Assembly (NCBI GenBank): GCA_001466705.2
Contig: LATX02000112.1
Coordinates: 806,001 to 870,000 of the forward strand
DNA length: 64,000 nt
Direction: 5' to 3'
Origin: Moniliophthora roreri
Lineage: Eukaryota; Basidiomycota; Agaricomycetes; Agaricales; Marasmiaceae
Shown here: positions 33,943 through 47,462 of the stretch, piece by piece
Layout: the number at the start of each line of letters is the position of its first letter
Numbering within the stretch: position 1 is the first letter of the stretch
The notes under the pieces: model-generated
Database searches by the model: none
What the model was told of the DNA's origin: nothing
What the model saw: only the letters and a program-made list of their open reading frames with translations
Translations under genes and position numbers: made by a program

Positions 33943-36900
33943 TCACTCCGACTTCCAGGCAACGAAGACACGAATCGCCCGACTTAGTTTGCGCGTTGAT
34001 GATCCAACTAATCTAGAGTGGTTCGATGACACAGGCTCTCCTCGAAGCCTGTTGTCTCTCGTAGATGGCACGGAGATTTTGCCAAATGAATCGATGAGAC
34101 TTGGAAGACCTTCGAAGCTCGCAGCGAAATTGTGAATGGGATAAGCAAAGGAGGCGCTAAGAGGTCGCTTCCGCGGTTTCGGAGGCGATTTCGGAGGCGG
34201 AGGCCGACGTTGTTGTTCCTCCTGCCATTTAAGATACTTGACCCACGCTTCATCAAAGGCCTTCCTATCGGCATGAGATTCAGCAGACTTGAACGTCTTC
34301 CACTCGAATCGTTTCTGGAGAGTGAGATCGATTTCCATGCGGTCTTGCATGTCCCTTTGATTCGGTTCCATCAATTCCAGCTCCGAAGACGGTTGCTAGA
34401 CTTACATGTAAAACCACAGCAAAAGCTTTTCGAAATCTTCCCTCGTCAATGCCAATAACGCTGCAGTCTGTCGATCTTCCTGATTCTCCACAACAGATCT
34501 ATTGCCTATGATCGGTTGGACCGCACCGACGGATTTAGACCTCGCCCTCTGGGCTTTCACGGTCTTCGTGTTCTCAGCTTTCTCCTGGTACTCCACCACC
34601 CATTCCCACATCGACTCTGAGCATGCAAGAATCTCTGAAACCCTTGCCAAGAGGTGTAAATTCAGACTCCTCAAGTCCACGTTCAAAGTCTTATTAGGCA
34701 ACCGGTTTTGTAGCATCGATGCTGAAACTAGGAACGGACTCGTTTTCGGGCTGTTGGGAGACATTGTTTGAGAATCAGTAGTCATGTTTTCATTGTACGT
34801 TTGGATATGCTCCATGGACAACGATAATCCCATTGCATTGGAAGGAGGTGGGGTTTTAGGGAAGGTCGCACGAGAGGAAGGAGAGAATGCGGATGGTCTT
34901 GATTCGTCGAGTGAGATGTAGGGAGAAGTGCCCTGAATCAGACTTTGTATTGATACGAAGTTGGGCTTGTTGAAGTCGTCGCCGTTTAGGTTGTCTAGCG
35001 AGCGGAAAGACTCCGTCGAGGATCCTGGAAGGGCATACCGTTGTGCCGCCGCGGTGGAATGACGCCTTGCACGTGATGGTGGTGCCGATGTTGTTGCAGG
35101 CACAGGATGTACAGCGTCTTGAGCTTCTTCGTCGGGATCGTCTATGTAATGGGAGGTTGGCTGGCGCTGCGACTCTGTTCGAGGTGGAAACGTGAACTGC
35201 AACGTAGGATGCGTACGAACATCTGCAAAAACAGATCAGGACCGGTCCCCATTACAGACTGTATGATTACCTTTAAAGTGCACATTGAGTAGATTGGGTA
35301 GTAGCGACAAGGGTGTGAGATTAATGAATCTCGATGCTGCCGTCTCATTATAAATCAATTCCAGTAGGGAATGATCTCGCGGATTAACGGGAGGTTTGGG
35401 TAGCGACCGTAAAAGAAATGGGGAGATACTTGTAGGAGTCCCGGAGTTGGCTGACGAGGGTCTGGTCCTTGCGCTAGCATCAGTCGACTTTCGAATGATT
35501 GAAGATATGTCGCCACTAGATGGTCTAGTCGATGCAATAGGACTGTGGAGCGATATCATCGACGTAGAATGTCTAGGTTGCGACGGTGATCTCGACGGGA
35601 ACGGCGAACCTAAGTGATAGGAGTTGCTTGGGACAGCTGAAGTTGCACTACGCATGTGAAGCGGTGGGACGACCGGTTTAGAAGGCACCCCAACGGTACC
35701 AATTTTAGTGACCGGGCTCTTCGCATGACCAGAATCCGATCGAGACGTCTTAGCTACAGATGCTTGGGTGATGGTGTGATTGGTCGCAAATCGGTCGTGG
35801 CCGGAGTCTTCAGGTGGAGTAGGCAAGTCGGCTCGCCGCTCTCCTTCGTCATCTTCTACAATTGCATCGATTGGTAACGGTGAGGCAGATCTCGGGGAAG
35901 CTGACAAAATCTGTGACTTGTTGCCCGCAGGGGCGAACAAATGACCTGAGCCAGTACTTGTCGCTGATGAAGCATGGGGAGAGCCAACGTCCTCAGATGA
36001 CAATCTACCACCTATTGACGAGGTATGATGCGAACCAGCGGAACTGGTGAATAAAGACTCTGAATCGTGGTCATGCTCGAGATCGCTCCCGAGATCAGAA
36101 TCCAAAGGGATTCCGCTCAGGCGTTGACTTGTGCTCTGCCCGGTGTTCCGCTTGACCGAAGTCCTGAAGGCTGACTGCTGCGACTCATCACTAAGCCGTG
36201 ATGCGGGTTCATCATCCGCATCATCGCCAACGAGGCGTCCAGGAAAAAAGAGGTCCTCTTCGATCATCTTGAAAGGGTGCGAAACCGTATCAGTAAAACC
36301 ACCGAGATGACGCAAAAATGTCGGCTAACCTCAAATGCGCCTCCCGGTTTCATCACGCGAACGATCTCCTCGAAAAGAAAATCCCACTGTGGAAGGTCAT
36401 AATTTCGTCATGTCAAAGATTGTTATAGCTGGGCATAAGGTCTCACCTTGTCCTCCGGTACCCCAAGTGCTATCCGCTTGATATGGCTACAAACAGGATG
36501 GTACGTCAGATCGGGTACCTTGAGGATGAAAATGACACCAACACGAAGTCGAATTCCTCATTGGGAAACGGCAATCCATCCAGGCTGTCGATAGCTTCAA
36601 TCAGTAACGTACTGGTGTATATAAGCAGTTCACCCACAAGTTATCCTGCACCCAAGTAATCCTTTGGGCCATGTCCATAGATCCAACCTGAATCAGGTCC
36701 GGATGTAATGGAACCAGATCTAATCCTGGAAGTCAAAGTTTGGTATGATAAAATTGGCACAAGACTCGGTTCACGCACCAACGAAATGACAGTTTTTCCA
36801 TGCTCGAGCGCAGTCCAGTATCCAGCTGCCCGTTCCTACCGGCCATCCGAGAATCAGCGGGTAATTTCAGACCAAGAACAAAGTGTGACGCACCACAGCC

Positions 36901-38186
36901 AATCTCTAAAACTTTTGTGGGTGGTGTCTTGAAATCATGCCATGTCAAGCCCCCGCAGACCTGCTGGCAAAAGAGTGTCTCCCAGACGTCGCTACAGATG
37001 GAAAGCGTTGAGCGAATGTCTGTCAACCGGTAACCGATGAAAGGCTTCAACCCACAGATCTAGAACACCCCTTTCATAGCTTCTTGGATATGGAGCTTGC
37101 TTCTTTGGGTATGGATGGTGTCTTCTTACACCGCCTACGCCCCCCAATCTGCCTATAGCATACGTCGAAGCTACATCCATATCGGATGAATTGGGTCCAC
37201 CAGTTGGCTGACTACAATGACCACCTTTCATCACAAACTGGGAAGCCCTAGCTTGTATGTTTCTCTTCAATTCCTCCAGTATTGTACGATCCGCAGTCGA
37301 AAATTTGAGATTATTATGATGATCGGATGATGCTTGAGATGGGGATTTATGGAGAGAGCTGTTTGTCACAAGCGAAGATGGTGATTTTCCAAGTGCAGAT
37401 TGGACAGCGATAGGTAAGCCTCGCGTCTGATGATAGGAGAACGATGATTCTGGGTGTGAAGAACCATCTCTGGGCGTGGTGCTAGATTTCTGTAACACGC
37501 GAGGCGTCGCGGGAGCAGCCTTGACGTCGGAAGGTCTTGCCAAGTGGTTAAGCTGCTGCGAAATTGGAGAACCACCGGAAACTGCGCGTGGTTTCTGAAG
37601 TACATGAGGGGCTGGGCCCTTGGGCTTTGCAACCTTGCTCCCGGTTGTCTTTCGTCGACGCAGAAGCGAGATATCTGCGAAGCTAATCCCATGACTGAGA
37701 GGCCGTCCCTAGAAATTTAGTCAAACATCAGGTTAAATAAATTCAGAACATAAACGGATCACGTACAGAACTGGACACTGTGACATTTCTCTGGAGATTG
37801 GTTGACTCCCCAATAACCGCGGATTTCGGAGCCTCCTTGCCATACGATTCTGGTGGAGGATAGAGCTCCCAGGGTGTCACTTCTTCTCGTGTCCCAGTAG
37901 CTGTCTTTGGTCTCCCACCTTTGACAGCGAGCTTGCGCGCAGGACGCACGGGCGTTGGAGAAGCGATGTGTATGGATACAGGTAAATCTGGACCAGAACG
38001 TGCGGGGTTACGCGGTGGTCTGTTGGAAGAGACATCATAGCCGTGGCTTCTCGAATTCGGGTTGGTTTCAAGGAACGAAGGTGAGGAAAGGGCTGAAGTA
38101 TTGCTAGCTAAGATGTCGCGAGAGGAAGTAGTGTCGGATTGGGACCTAATGAGGGCTGGACGCTTGGGAAAAACGGTTGTAGGCAT
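33943..38186 (-). CDS. Large protein with SAM-dependent methyltransferase domain
   Basis: A protein of more than 1,000 residues with a class I methyltransferase core in the middle: DVWETLFCQQVCGGLTWHDF and VLEIGCGASHFVLGLKL (SAM-binding loop, around 36850-36960), then the FDFVHIKRIA-like and MIEEDLFFPGR segments near 36500-36250, as in basidiomycete proteins of this type. The N-terminal third (38186-37050) and the part after EEDLFFPG are long Ser/Pro-rich, low-complexity regions. Near the C-terminus is a folded helical block (DLRSLNLHLLARVSEILAC, MWEWVVEYQEK, LLALTREDFEKLLLWF) and a basic PPPPKSPPKPRKRP stretch. Substrate unknown. Around six GT-AG introns. Boundaries between 36300 and 37000 are the least certain. 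Confidence 0.75.
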
Positions 38187-38701
38187 GATTAAAGACAGTA
38201 CTGAGCAGCCGTGAGCTCAGGTCTAGGAAAAATCGTGGTGGTAGTACAAATTTGACATGACACCCATCATTACACCCGGCTCGCCCGCTCATTTGTTTCA
38301 ACTTTCTCACTCGTAGGACAACTTTCCCGCAGTGTTTATCAAGATCAACTAGGGCTAGGGGTTAGGACTAACACCCAACGTATTGACATCGAAACTTTGG
38401 GTCTTTTACAGCAATCTCTACCCCAATCGAAGGGCTCAATACGTCAGGTACTGATCAATTCTTTCATGCCATTTCAAGAACATATGACAAACAAAAGGTC
38501 TGCAACATAAATACAACATCAAGGCAAAACATCAAGGCAAACCCTTACCCTACGAACACGAAGCGGGAGCGAAAGCGATGGCGAAATAACCAATTTCAAT
38601 TAGTGGAATGCTCCAGGCATCGCGGGGTCGAAAACATACCGTATTTTCCATCATACTGTATACCTTTGACGTAGAACCTGCATTGGCAATTTGAGCAGTC
38701 T
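38187..38701. other. Intergenic
   Basis: Upstream region of the methyltransferase gene and 3' flank of the AAGAB-like gene. CTAGGGCTAGGGGTTAGGACTA near 38350-38371 is telomere-like only over a few bases. No gene seen. Confidence 0.5.
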
Positions 38702-40334
38702 TCATTGACTTCCCCCCTCCAGACCATACACTAGGCCCAACGCGACCCGTGCAGCTGCTTTTCGTCTTTCCTGTTCATCCTCGATTTCAGCGATCTCACT
38801 TTTCATGCCTTGTAAGGCACTCAAGACATGTGAAAGATCAAAAGCTGCCATATCGTAATCATCTTCGTCTTCCGGACCTGCTTCCTCGTGCGCACTTTGG
38901 TCGGCTGGCAACCGGGAAGATGTCAGCCCCTGGTTTAAGCTAGTCCCAAAGATGAGCTGTGCGCTCTGTTGAATCTCCTCTTTGGTGGGTAACCCATCGT
39001 CGTCATCGGCGTCGTCGGGTGTCACAACCACATCATCATGTGACTCGCCCAGATCGGAATGGCTTCCAAGCGAATGATACATGACGCCAGAATGCAACCT
39101 CTCGGCATCAGAAGAACTATCCGCAATACTCGGGGACGAACGTCCGAAGGAGACCGAGGAAGAATCGACTTGGGAGAGATCGTCTACAGCTGAGTGCCTG
39201 CTGGACACTGCAGGTGCCGTCATGAATACGGTAAAGTCGTCGTCGAATCCGTCGGCGACTCGAGGTGTTGATTCACCATCGCCTAAACGAGAGGTATTCC
39301 AGGCGGATGCATGGTCGTGTGACTGTTCAGTGGGAGAATGTACGATTTGCGGGGCAGTCTTCCAGGGATCATCCTTGGAATCAACATCTTCCTTCAGCCA
39401 GCGAGCAAGTTCAGACATTTCTCTCTTTGCCCTCGCTTGCGATGTCAAGTTGTTACCATCTGGTTGGCTGACCACTAAATTATCATCCGAAAGAAAGTCG
39501 ACAGATGAATCGTCTATGGAAGACTGTGCCCAATTGAGAAGTGCGGCAGTCCGATCATTGGTCTTCGAGCTCGTTTTAGATTTAGCGGATGTCTGCATTG
39601 ACGGCCACATGATAGTGCTTAGTGCGTCTATCACCCGAGGGAGAGAAGGTATGCCTAGCAATAGTTTGAGTAAAAGACGTAGCTGGGGGATGTCAAACTA
39701 TTTACCGTCGTGTTTCATGTCCCCGTCATCTCCGTCTTCAGCCCGTACACGAGTAACATCCACGAATTCGAATCCATGAGATGAAAGAAATTCATCCGTA
39801 TCGTTCTCACCCTCGGTCCTTTCTTCCTCGTCCTCGGCTTCCGCTCTCGGCCGTTTGTCCGGTTCGAACGAGCTGCCAGGCAATCTGACCGCCAGGGATA
39901 CTTCGGGTTCAATATCTTGTAGATCCTGAGCCAATCGAGATATATGATGCTTATAGGCCTGTTCGAGACGATGAGAATAGCCCTCCTGAGACAAACAAAT
40001 CACTTGCATCGCCCTTCCCCCAGACGAAAATTATAGCTGGTATGCCCTGGAACTGATACGGAGCCAGACCCTTTATCGAACGAGCCAAAAAATGCACATT
40101 CGCAGAATAATACTTATTCGAAATAGTCCACGGTATCTTCATTTCATCAGACCCTGCTTCAGCGTCAACTGGACCTTGTGACTGAGGCGATAAAGCCTTG
40201 ATCTCTGTGAATCGTCAGGCATTCGAGATCGACTTTGGACCGCGAGAGAGAGACCAACGCTCGACGAGATCTACTGCTCGTTCTAACGTTGAGGCTACTG
40301 TAAGAATTCGACATGAGGGACTGAAGGAAAGCAT
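38702..40334 (-). CDS. AAGAB/p34-like adaptin-binding protein (Irc6 type)
   Basis: AAGAB (p34) is an assembly chaperone for AP-1 and AP-2 clathrin adaptors. The N-terminus SPSCRILTVAS and the block WTISNKYYSANVHFLA, GIPAIIFVWGKGD, EPEVSLAVRLPGSSFEP form the degenerate small-GTPase-like half. A long acidic linker follows, and the C-terminus FDLSHVLSALQGMKSEI...ERRKAAARVALGLVYGLEG is the most conserved signature of the family. One intron (39959-40007) is GC-AG with perfect donor GCAAGT; it joins GKGD to AYKHHISRL. Another after ERWSLSR is short (36 bases). Start ATG 40334 (MLSFSPSCRIL); an upstream extension would overlap the divergent RVB1 start. Confidence 0.8.
39959..40007 (-). other. GC-AG intron in the AAGAB-like gene
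   Basis: Donor GCAAGT, acceptor AACAG, phase 0, joining WGKGD to AYKHHIS. The GT one codon later (GTGATT) leads to a stop after splicing. Confidence 0.7.
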
Positions 40335-40390
40335 GTTGGCGGCAGCATGCTGATCAACAAACGCATACAACTCTTTCGCGAATCGCGACC
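40335..40390. promoter_or_regulatory. 56-bp bidirectional promoter
   Basis: All that lies between the divergent start codons of the AAGAB-like gene and RVB1. The shared promoter elements or 5' leaders must therefore lie partly within the opposite gene. Confidence 0.6.
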
Positions 40391-42123
<1,733 letters not shown>

Positions 42124-42454
42124 ACGCCTCCAAAACTGAACCCTTGACGGACTTTGCCCTTCTCACAGTGTGTTTTGCTTGTACTATCATCAGTGCTAAC
42201 AATCGTTGTTGTTGAATCAACATGAACTTGCTTTCGTACTCGCAAACAGTTTAGGGACCTCGGAGGTATCTCGGTTGACGAGGGACACTCTTTGCACAAC
42301 ACCCACCACTTGTATGTTTTGAAGGTCATGGGTTCACCACCAAAGGGCCGCCATGTCGGCGGTATCAAAATTAGCAGAGTTATAGCATGTGGGTTTCTTC
42401 TAGAATTCTTCGCATGAGACAATTTAAAATCCAGATGCATATTAAAAAAAAAAG
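42124..42454. other. Intergenic
   Basis: 3' flank of RVB1 and promoter of the esterase gene. A run of eleven A ends three bases before the esterase start codon. No gene seen. Confidence 0.5.
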
Positions 42455-43567
42455 ATGGATCGTCTCCTTTACCTCGCGTCGCTTGCCGCACTATTAACCC
42501 CCACTTTTGCTAGGGGTGTTGCTCCAGGGCAAATCAAGAATCTGGTCACCTTTGGTGACAGTTACACCGACATCGCCTCGACTGGCGACGGAGGTGTTGC
42601 ATGGCCAGTATACGCTGCCGGCTATGCGAATGTTTCCTTACATCCTTTCGCTAAAAGCGGAGCGACTTGCTCAAACAACATAACGTACAGACCATTCCCG
42701 CCGGTTTTCGAAAGCCAACTCCCTCTCTACTTCTCCGAGAAGGACAATGGCACTCTGGTTCTCAATCCAGAGGACACCGTTTACACCCTCTGGATCGGTA
42801 CAAACGATCTTGGTGCAAACGCGCTGCTGACTGGACACGGTAGTGGTTCACTTGTTGATGTGACCAAGTGTATGGTCAAGTGGGTCCAGGTGCTGTATGA
42901 TTCTGGTGCTAGAAACTTCATTTTCCAAAACGTGCGTTCGGAGTGTCTTATCTCATCTAGTACACAAGTCATGTGCTCGTACCTTCTGCAGATGATCCCT
43001 CTCCAGCGCGTTCCGATGTACTCTCCCGGCGCTTACCCAGACAGATTTTGGCTCGCGGAGCGTAACACCACGGAGTGGAGCGTGTTCATGAATGAACTCG
43101 TGCTCTCTGGAAATGCCTTGACAAGACTTCTTCTCGAATCACTCGTTCCAAAGTTGGAAGGCGCGCACGTCGGTGAGTAGCTCCCCTCCTTGCAATTCCA
43201 GAACAAGCATTGACGACACGGCTCGGAAACTCAGCGATCTTCGACTCTCATGGTCTCTTTGAAGACATGCTCGACAATCCATCGATTTATTTGAACGGCA
43301 CAGCACCTTTGAATGTCACAGGCGTTGTCAATTCTTGTATTTTCGAGCTGAACAACCCCAACAATCCTGTATGCTCGACGGTGGAAGGCACAGATCGCGA
43401 CAGTTACATCTGGTATGTGAAGGCACCCAAACAGAAATTCGCAGCCTGACGCGTCCTATAGGTTTGACGAACTCCATCCCAGCGAACAGGCCGACAGAAT
43501 AGTGGCGCGAGAAATTGCCCAGGTCATTAGAGGGCAAGAAAGTAACTGGACCACTTGGTTAAGCTGA
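42455..43567 (+). CDS. Secreted GDSL/SGNH esterase (CE16 acetylesterase-like)
   Basis: Signal peptide MDRLLYLASLAALLTPTFA; then TFGDSYTDIASTGDGG (block I with nucleophile Ser), a KSGATCSNNI segment, WIGTNDLGANA (block III Asn), and WFDELHPSEQAD (block V, Asp-x-x-His). This block set and wording fit carbohydrate esterase family 16, exo-acting acetylesterases that strip acetyl groups from xylo-oligomers and other plant glycans. Three GT-AG introns: after FIFQN, after GAHV and inside the Trp codon of SYIW. About 320 residues. Several N-glycosylation sites (NVS, NIT, NGT, NVT). It fits a wood- or litter-decaying life. Confidence 0.88.
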
Positions 43568-43676
43568 AGGTAATCACATTGTATGTAATGTATTCGATAT
43601 CCGAAGTACAAGAAGGTATTCTTTCAAGCAGTCATGAAATAAGCACAGCAAATCCAACACGAAATCTTACAAGTCC

Positions 43677-45347
43677 TCATTTTTCCTTCTTTTCTGCCCT
43701 TCCGGTTTCGTCCCGTATCCCTCCCTCGGCAAAGCTCAGAATACCAGCCATATCCAGCCGCCCGACGATGCTTTCAGCCTCAGTGACGTCCATGTTGGCC
43801 AAAACTTCATTGACTTTTTGCAACGAATTCTCAGTCAACGCGGTCTGCAATGCTTGCGGAAACCCTTGGAATACCTCCCAACGATACTGCAAAGCCTTCC
43901 GTACTTCCTCGATATCCATGTTCTCGGTACCCGGACCCTCAAGAATGATGTTCTCCGGAGGTGGTCCGGACGGAACGTTGAAGGTGATCTGTTGATCTGC
44001 TGATTCTGGCACGAGCTGGATCTGTTCCTTGCCACCCATGATTTCTTCTTTCGACTTCTGCACGCGGTTGACAAGATGACCATAGGTATTCTCAACGTCG
44101 TCGACAAAGACCTTCTCGGCACGTTTGTCACCTGAAATCATTCTACGCGAGATGAATCAGTCTGTACTGAGGGGGATGAGTATTGAGCGCACTTACTTGC
44201 GGAAGAAGACTTGAACACCGTCTGGTCCGAGCTTCTCGCAGTACTGAAGCAGCAGGCTCTGGTGTATACACTGTTTAGCGTATCTACCTTTTCCGTCAGT
44301 TTGCGCATTGAATGCTGCTACGAGGAGAGCATCGGCAGCGCCAGGAACTACTACGTCACGATGAGCTTGTATGAATTCGAAGGACTTTTCGTAGGCCCAT
44401 AATGGAAGTTTAGCAAAAGCTTGGAGACTCGGTGTCAACTCTGGTAAAGAGTCATCGTCTTCCGTGAGAACACTCGATTCGGGTAGGACGGAATCAGGAC
44501 CTGGGGTTGGGTTGAGAACTTCGTATTCCGTGACGGTCTGCTTTGATTTGGGTTTCTCGATTTTCGAGACGGGGACTGCCGGGGGTGCGAGTTTCGCAGG
44601 GACATACTACGATGCGGTCAATAATAATTAGCATTATGAGGAGCATGTATACCTTGCTGCTGAAACCCTCATGTAAATCATCGCTGGTAATGTGTTTCTT
44701 TTGTTCCTTTTCCTCAGCCTCTAGTTCTGCCTGATCTCTGTCGATCGTCTTCTTCAATTCCTCGCAGTGGAATTCCATGCCGTCGATCAAACCCTGTGCC
44801 AACTTTTCATCCTTCTCGTTGTCCAACACAGATGCATCTTTAATCTTCTCCTTGGCTTGCTGGCTTACTAGCTGTAGCAAGTTGAGGATCATGCCATCAT
44901 AGGTGTGCTCCAACTTGGAAGGATCGTTACCTGGTGGGCAGTCTTTCGAAGGATTCTTCTCGAGCTGCTCGACCAAGTTATTGAAGTAGGTGGTAGGGGG
45001 AATAGAGGCTGGAGTGGTAAGGTTCGTGCGGATTTCCCGAATGCGAGGTAAAAGAACCGTATTGCAGTCAATCTGAGCGCGTAAAGATGCAATTTTGTCC
45101 TTCCGTGCCTCTCGTTTCTCGTGTATGTCGCGCTGTTTCCAACTGCAGCAGATAATGATTAGTTAAATGAACAGTCAGAGGTCCTCAAGTTATACTAACC
45201 GAATCAAAGACTTTTTATCGACATTTGGGTGACCCTCGATATCAGAATCGTCTGAAAGCTAGAAGGAAGCTTTGAGCGAGAGGATCGAGTAAATGTTGGT
45301 TGATTCCTTACTTCTAGCTGGTCCCATTTAGAGTAATTGAGCGGCAT
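43677..45347 (-). CDS. CDC37: Hsp90 co-chaperone Cdc37
   Basis: Delivers protein kinases to Hsp90. The N-terminus MPLNYSKWDQLELSDDSDIE carries the conserved serine within a CK2-type acidic site (SDDSDIEGHP) that must be phosphorylated in yeast and animals. Next is a coiled coil (KKSLIRWKQRDIHEKREARK and on), then the Hsp90-binding domain (LPLWAYEKSFEFIQAHRDVV, QCIHQSLLLQYCEKLGPDGV, FFRKM) and a C-terminal domain ending LSFAEGGIRDE. Five or so GT-AG introns, the first near 45259-45311. It runs convergent with the CE16 gene, 109 bases apart. Confidence 0.92.
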
Positions 45348-45560
45348 GTTGGTGGTTTAGGATCAAGGTTCCGACAGCAATGTGACTGCTGTGTGTCCCT
45401 CCTAAACAAGGCAACGATGTTCAAGAACGTTCTACGACTTTCAAGAGCGTCTATCTGATCTTACCACCATTTTCGGCCATGATGACGGCTGGAATCTGCC
45501 ACGACGCATCGTGACCAGGTTGCTCATTGTCGACGCGTCCTCAACGCAACAACGACTATC
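45348..45560. promoter_or_regulatory. Divergent promoter, CDC37 and TPR/F-box gene
   Basis: 213 bases between two divergent start codons. No TATA box seen. Confidence 0.5.
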
Positions 45561-47214
45561 ATGGAAAGAAGGAATGACTTCAAGAGCGCAGTAGCAGCAT
45601 TCAAACAGGGTCGTTTGGAGGAGTCATTGAAGCTAATGAGCCAGGTGCGGGAACTAGGCATCAATGTTGGTTCCTACCACTAAAACTGTCAAATAGGCCT
45701 TGGAAAATGGCGGCAACCAACAGCACATTGTATATGATTCTCGTGCAGCGGTATACGAGAAGATGGGGAAAATTCGAGAGGCTTTAATGGACGCGAAAGA
45801 CGCCATTCGACTAGCCCCAGCGCGGTGGCAGAGTTATACCCGTGCTGCACGTTTATTCCTGCAAATCCGTCGGTTCGACGAGGCGCGGAGGATGCTCGAC
45901 ATCGCTTTAACCAAGATTCCCTCGGACGATCAGCAAAACCGTGCTACGTTGGCGTCTCTTGGGGACGAAATCCGAGAGGCGCGACGAAGATTTTCATGCC
46001 ATTTGGCTGCCCTTCCCGTCGAATTGCTCGCCGAACTATTCCAGTACTTGGTCGACAAGGATGCTGTTAGTATCCTCATGATATGTCGTGTGTGCAGACA
46101 TTGGCGCAACATTGCTCTCAACACGTCCTCATTGTGGCAGACTCTTGTTCTGACCAACAAGTCTCCCATTCGAAAATGCCGGACGTGGATCGAGCGCTCC
46201 AAAGGGAATATCCTCGAGCTTCAGTTACGAAAAACGTTATTGAATGTTCCTGACTGGAAGCTCAACCATCTCATGGGCATTCAATGGGACCAGCTACGTG
46301 TATTCCATCTCGAGGATTTGGACTTCTATCCAGATGAATTCCTAGAGGCGACGGAGAACCTTCAGCTCCGGCCTCGCTTAGAGGAACTCGATGTCAGCGA
46401 CTCCGGGGCGTCACCCTCTCGAGATATACTAATCACTCGTCTGGGTGACACGGTACAACGTTTGACACTACAAAAAGTTTGCGTCACCCTACCTTTTCAA
46501 TTTGCTTCCAACTCCCTGGTCTCGTTGACATTGCGAGATATACCGTTACATAGCATGGATGCTATCTATACTGTTTTGGAGAATAATCCGCTGTTGGAAT
46601 CGTTGGTCTTGGACACTCCATTAGGGGCTTTTCTTAATCCTCCGCCGTCGAAAATCACCTTAAAGCATCTCCATATCCTTGAATCCACTGGTCGGACCCA
46701 AATGTTGTTCGATTACCTCAATTTACCTGCCCTAAGAAGGGTCTGTGTAAAGCAGACCATAACAATCGACCCCGTTCTGAAGTGTTTATTGGAGAGTGGT
46801 TCGAGGTCTATGGAGGAATTATCCATCGCATCGTGTACCCTCTCAAATACACTCATGATTGACCTACTTCGTGCAAATCCCCTCTTGGAGTCAATCACTC
46901 TCAATTACCTCGCATCCACTTCGCAAGCTATCATCGAGGCGCTAGCTTCGTCTCCATTAGATGCCATATTGTGTCCCGCCCTGAAGAACGTCGACATCTC
47001 TCACTGTCCTGACGTCACCACTGGGCCACTCATGCGACTCGTCAAGTCTCGACGACTCTCGGTCGAGAATGGTATTTCGGATGTCCAGCCCATTGTTACC
47101 ATCAAAGCCGATGGTTGTCCTGGCATAGAAGCGAGCTTCCTCCCCTGGTTTCGTGAGCGAGTAACCTTCAGCTGTGTGTACATGACAAAGAAAGCGGCGA
47201 GCTGGAAGCGGTAG
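45561..47214 (+). CDS. TPR and F-box protein with leucine-rich repeats (Pof3/Dia2-like)
   Basis: Two exons (45561-45644, 45697-47214) encode 533 residues. Residues 1-100 hold tetratricopeptide repeats (FKSAVAAFKQGRLEESLKLM; DSRAAVYEKMGKIREALMDA; AARLFLQIRRFDEARRMLD). An F-box follows (LAALPVELLAELFQYLVDKD, RHWRNIAL), then leucine-rich repeats to the end. This TPR, F-box, LRR order is that of S. pombe Pof3 and S. cerevisiae Dia2, SCF ubiquitin-ligase receptors linked to replication and silencing. Orthology is plausible but not tested; mushrooms have many F-box genes. Confidence 0.8.
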
Positions 47215-47462
47215 GGTACTGTTTTATCTATCGGTCCATTTACCTCGGACTCGCAGGGGCTCTCATGTATTATTAGACGTGTTTGACTGATATGAAGTGT
47301 ATAAAATGACGGTCTTCAGCGGGAACCTTGGGTGAATGTGAATGCGAGTGACGTCAAAACCTGTCATGTACCTTGACTCTCAACGCCGATAGAGACGTCG
47401 ATATGATATCGCACTCCACTTTAAATTGATGCCCTCAAAATATCTGTCCGCCCCATTCCTTA

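Noticed and set aside
38340..38375. Telomere-like CTAGGGCTAGGGGTTAGGACTA
   Set aside because: Only two or three imperfect units, not a telomeric array.
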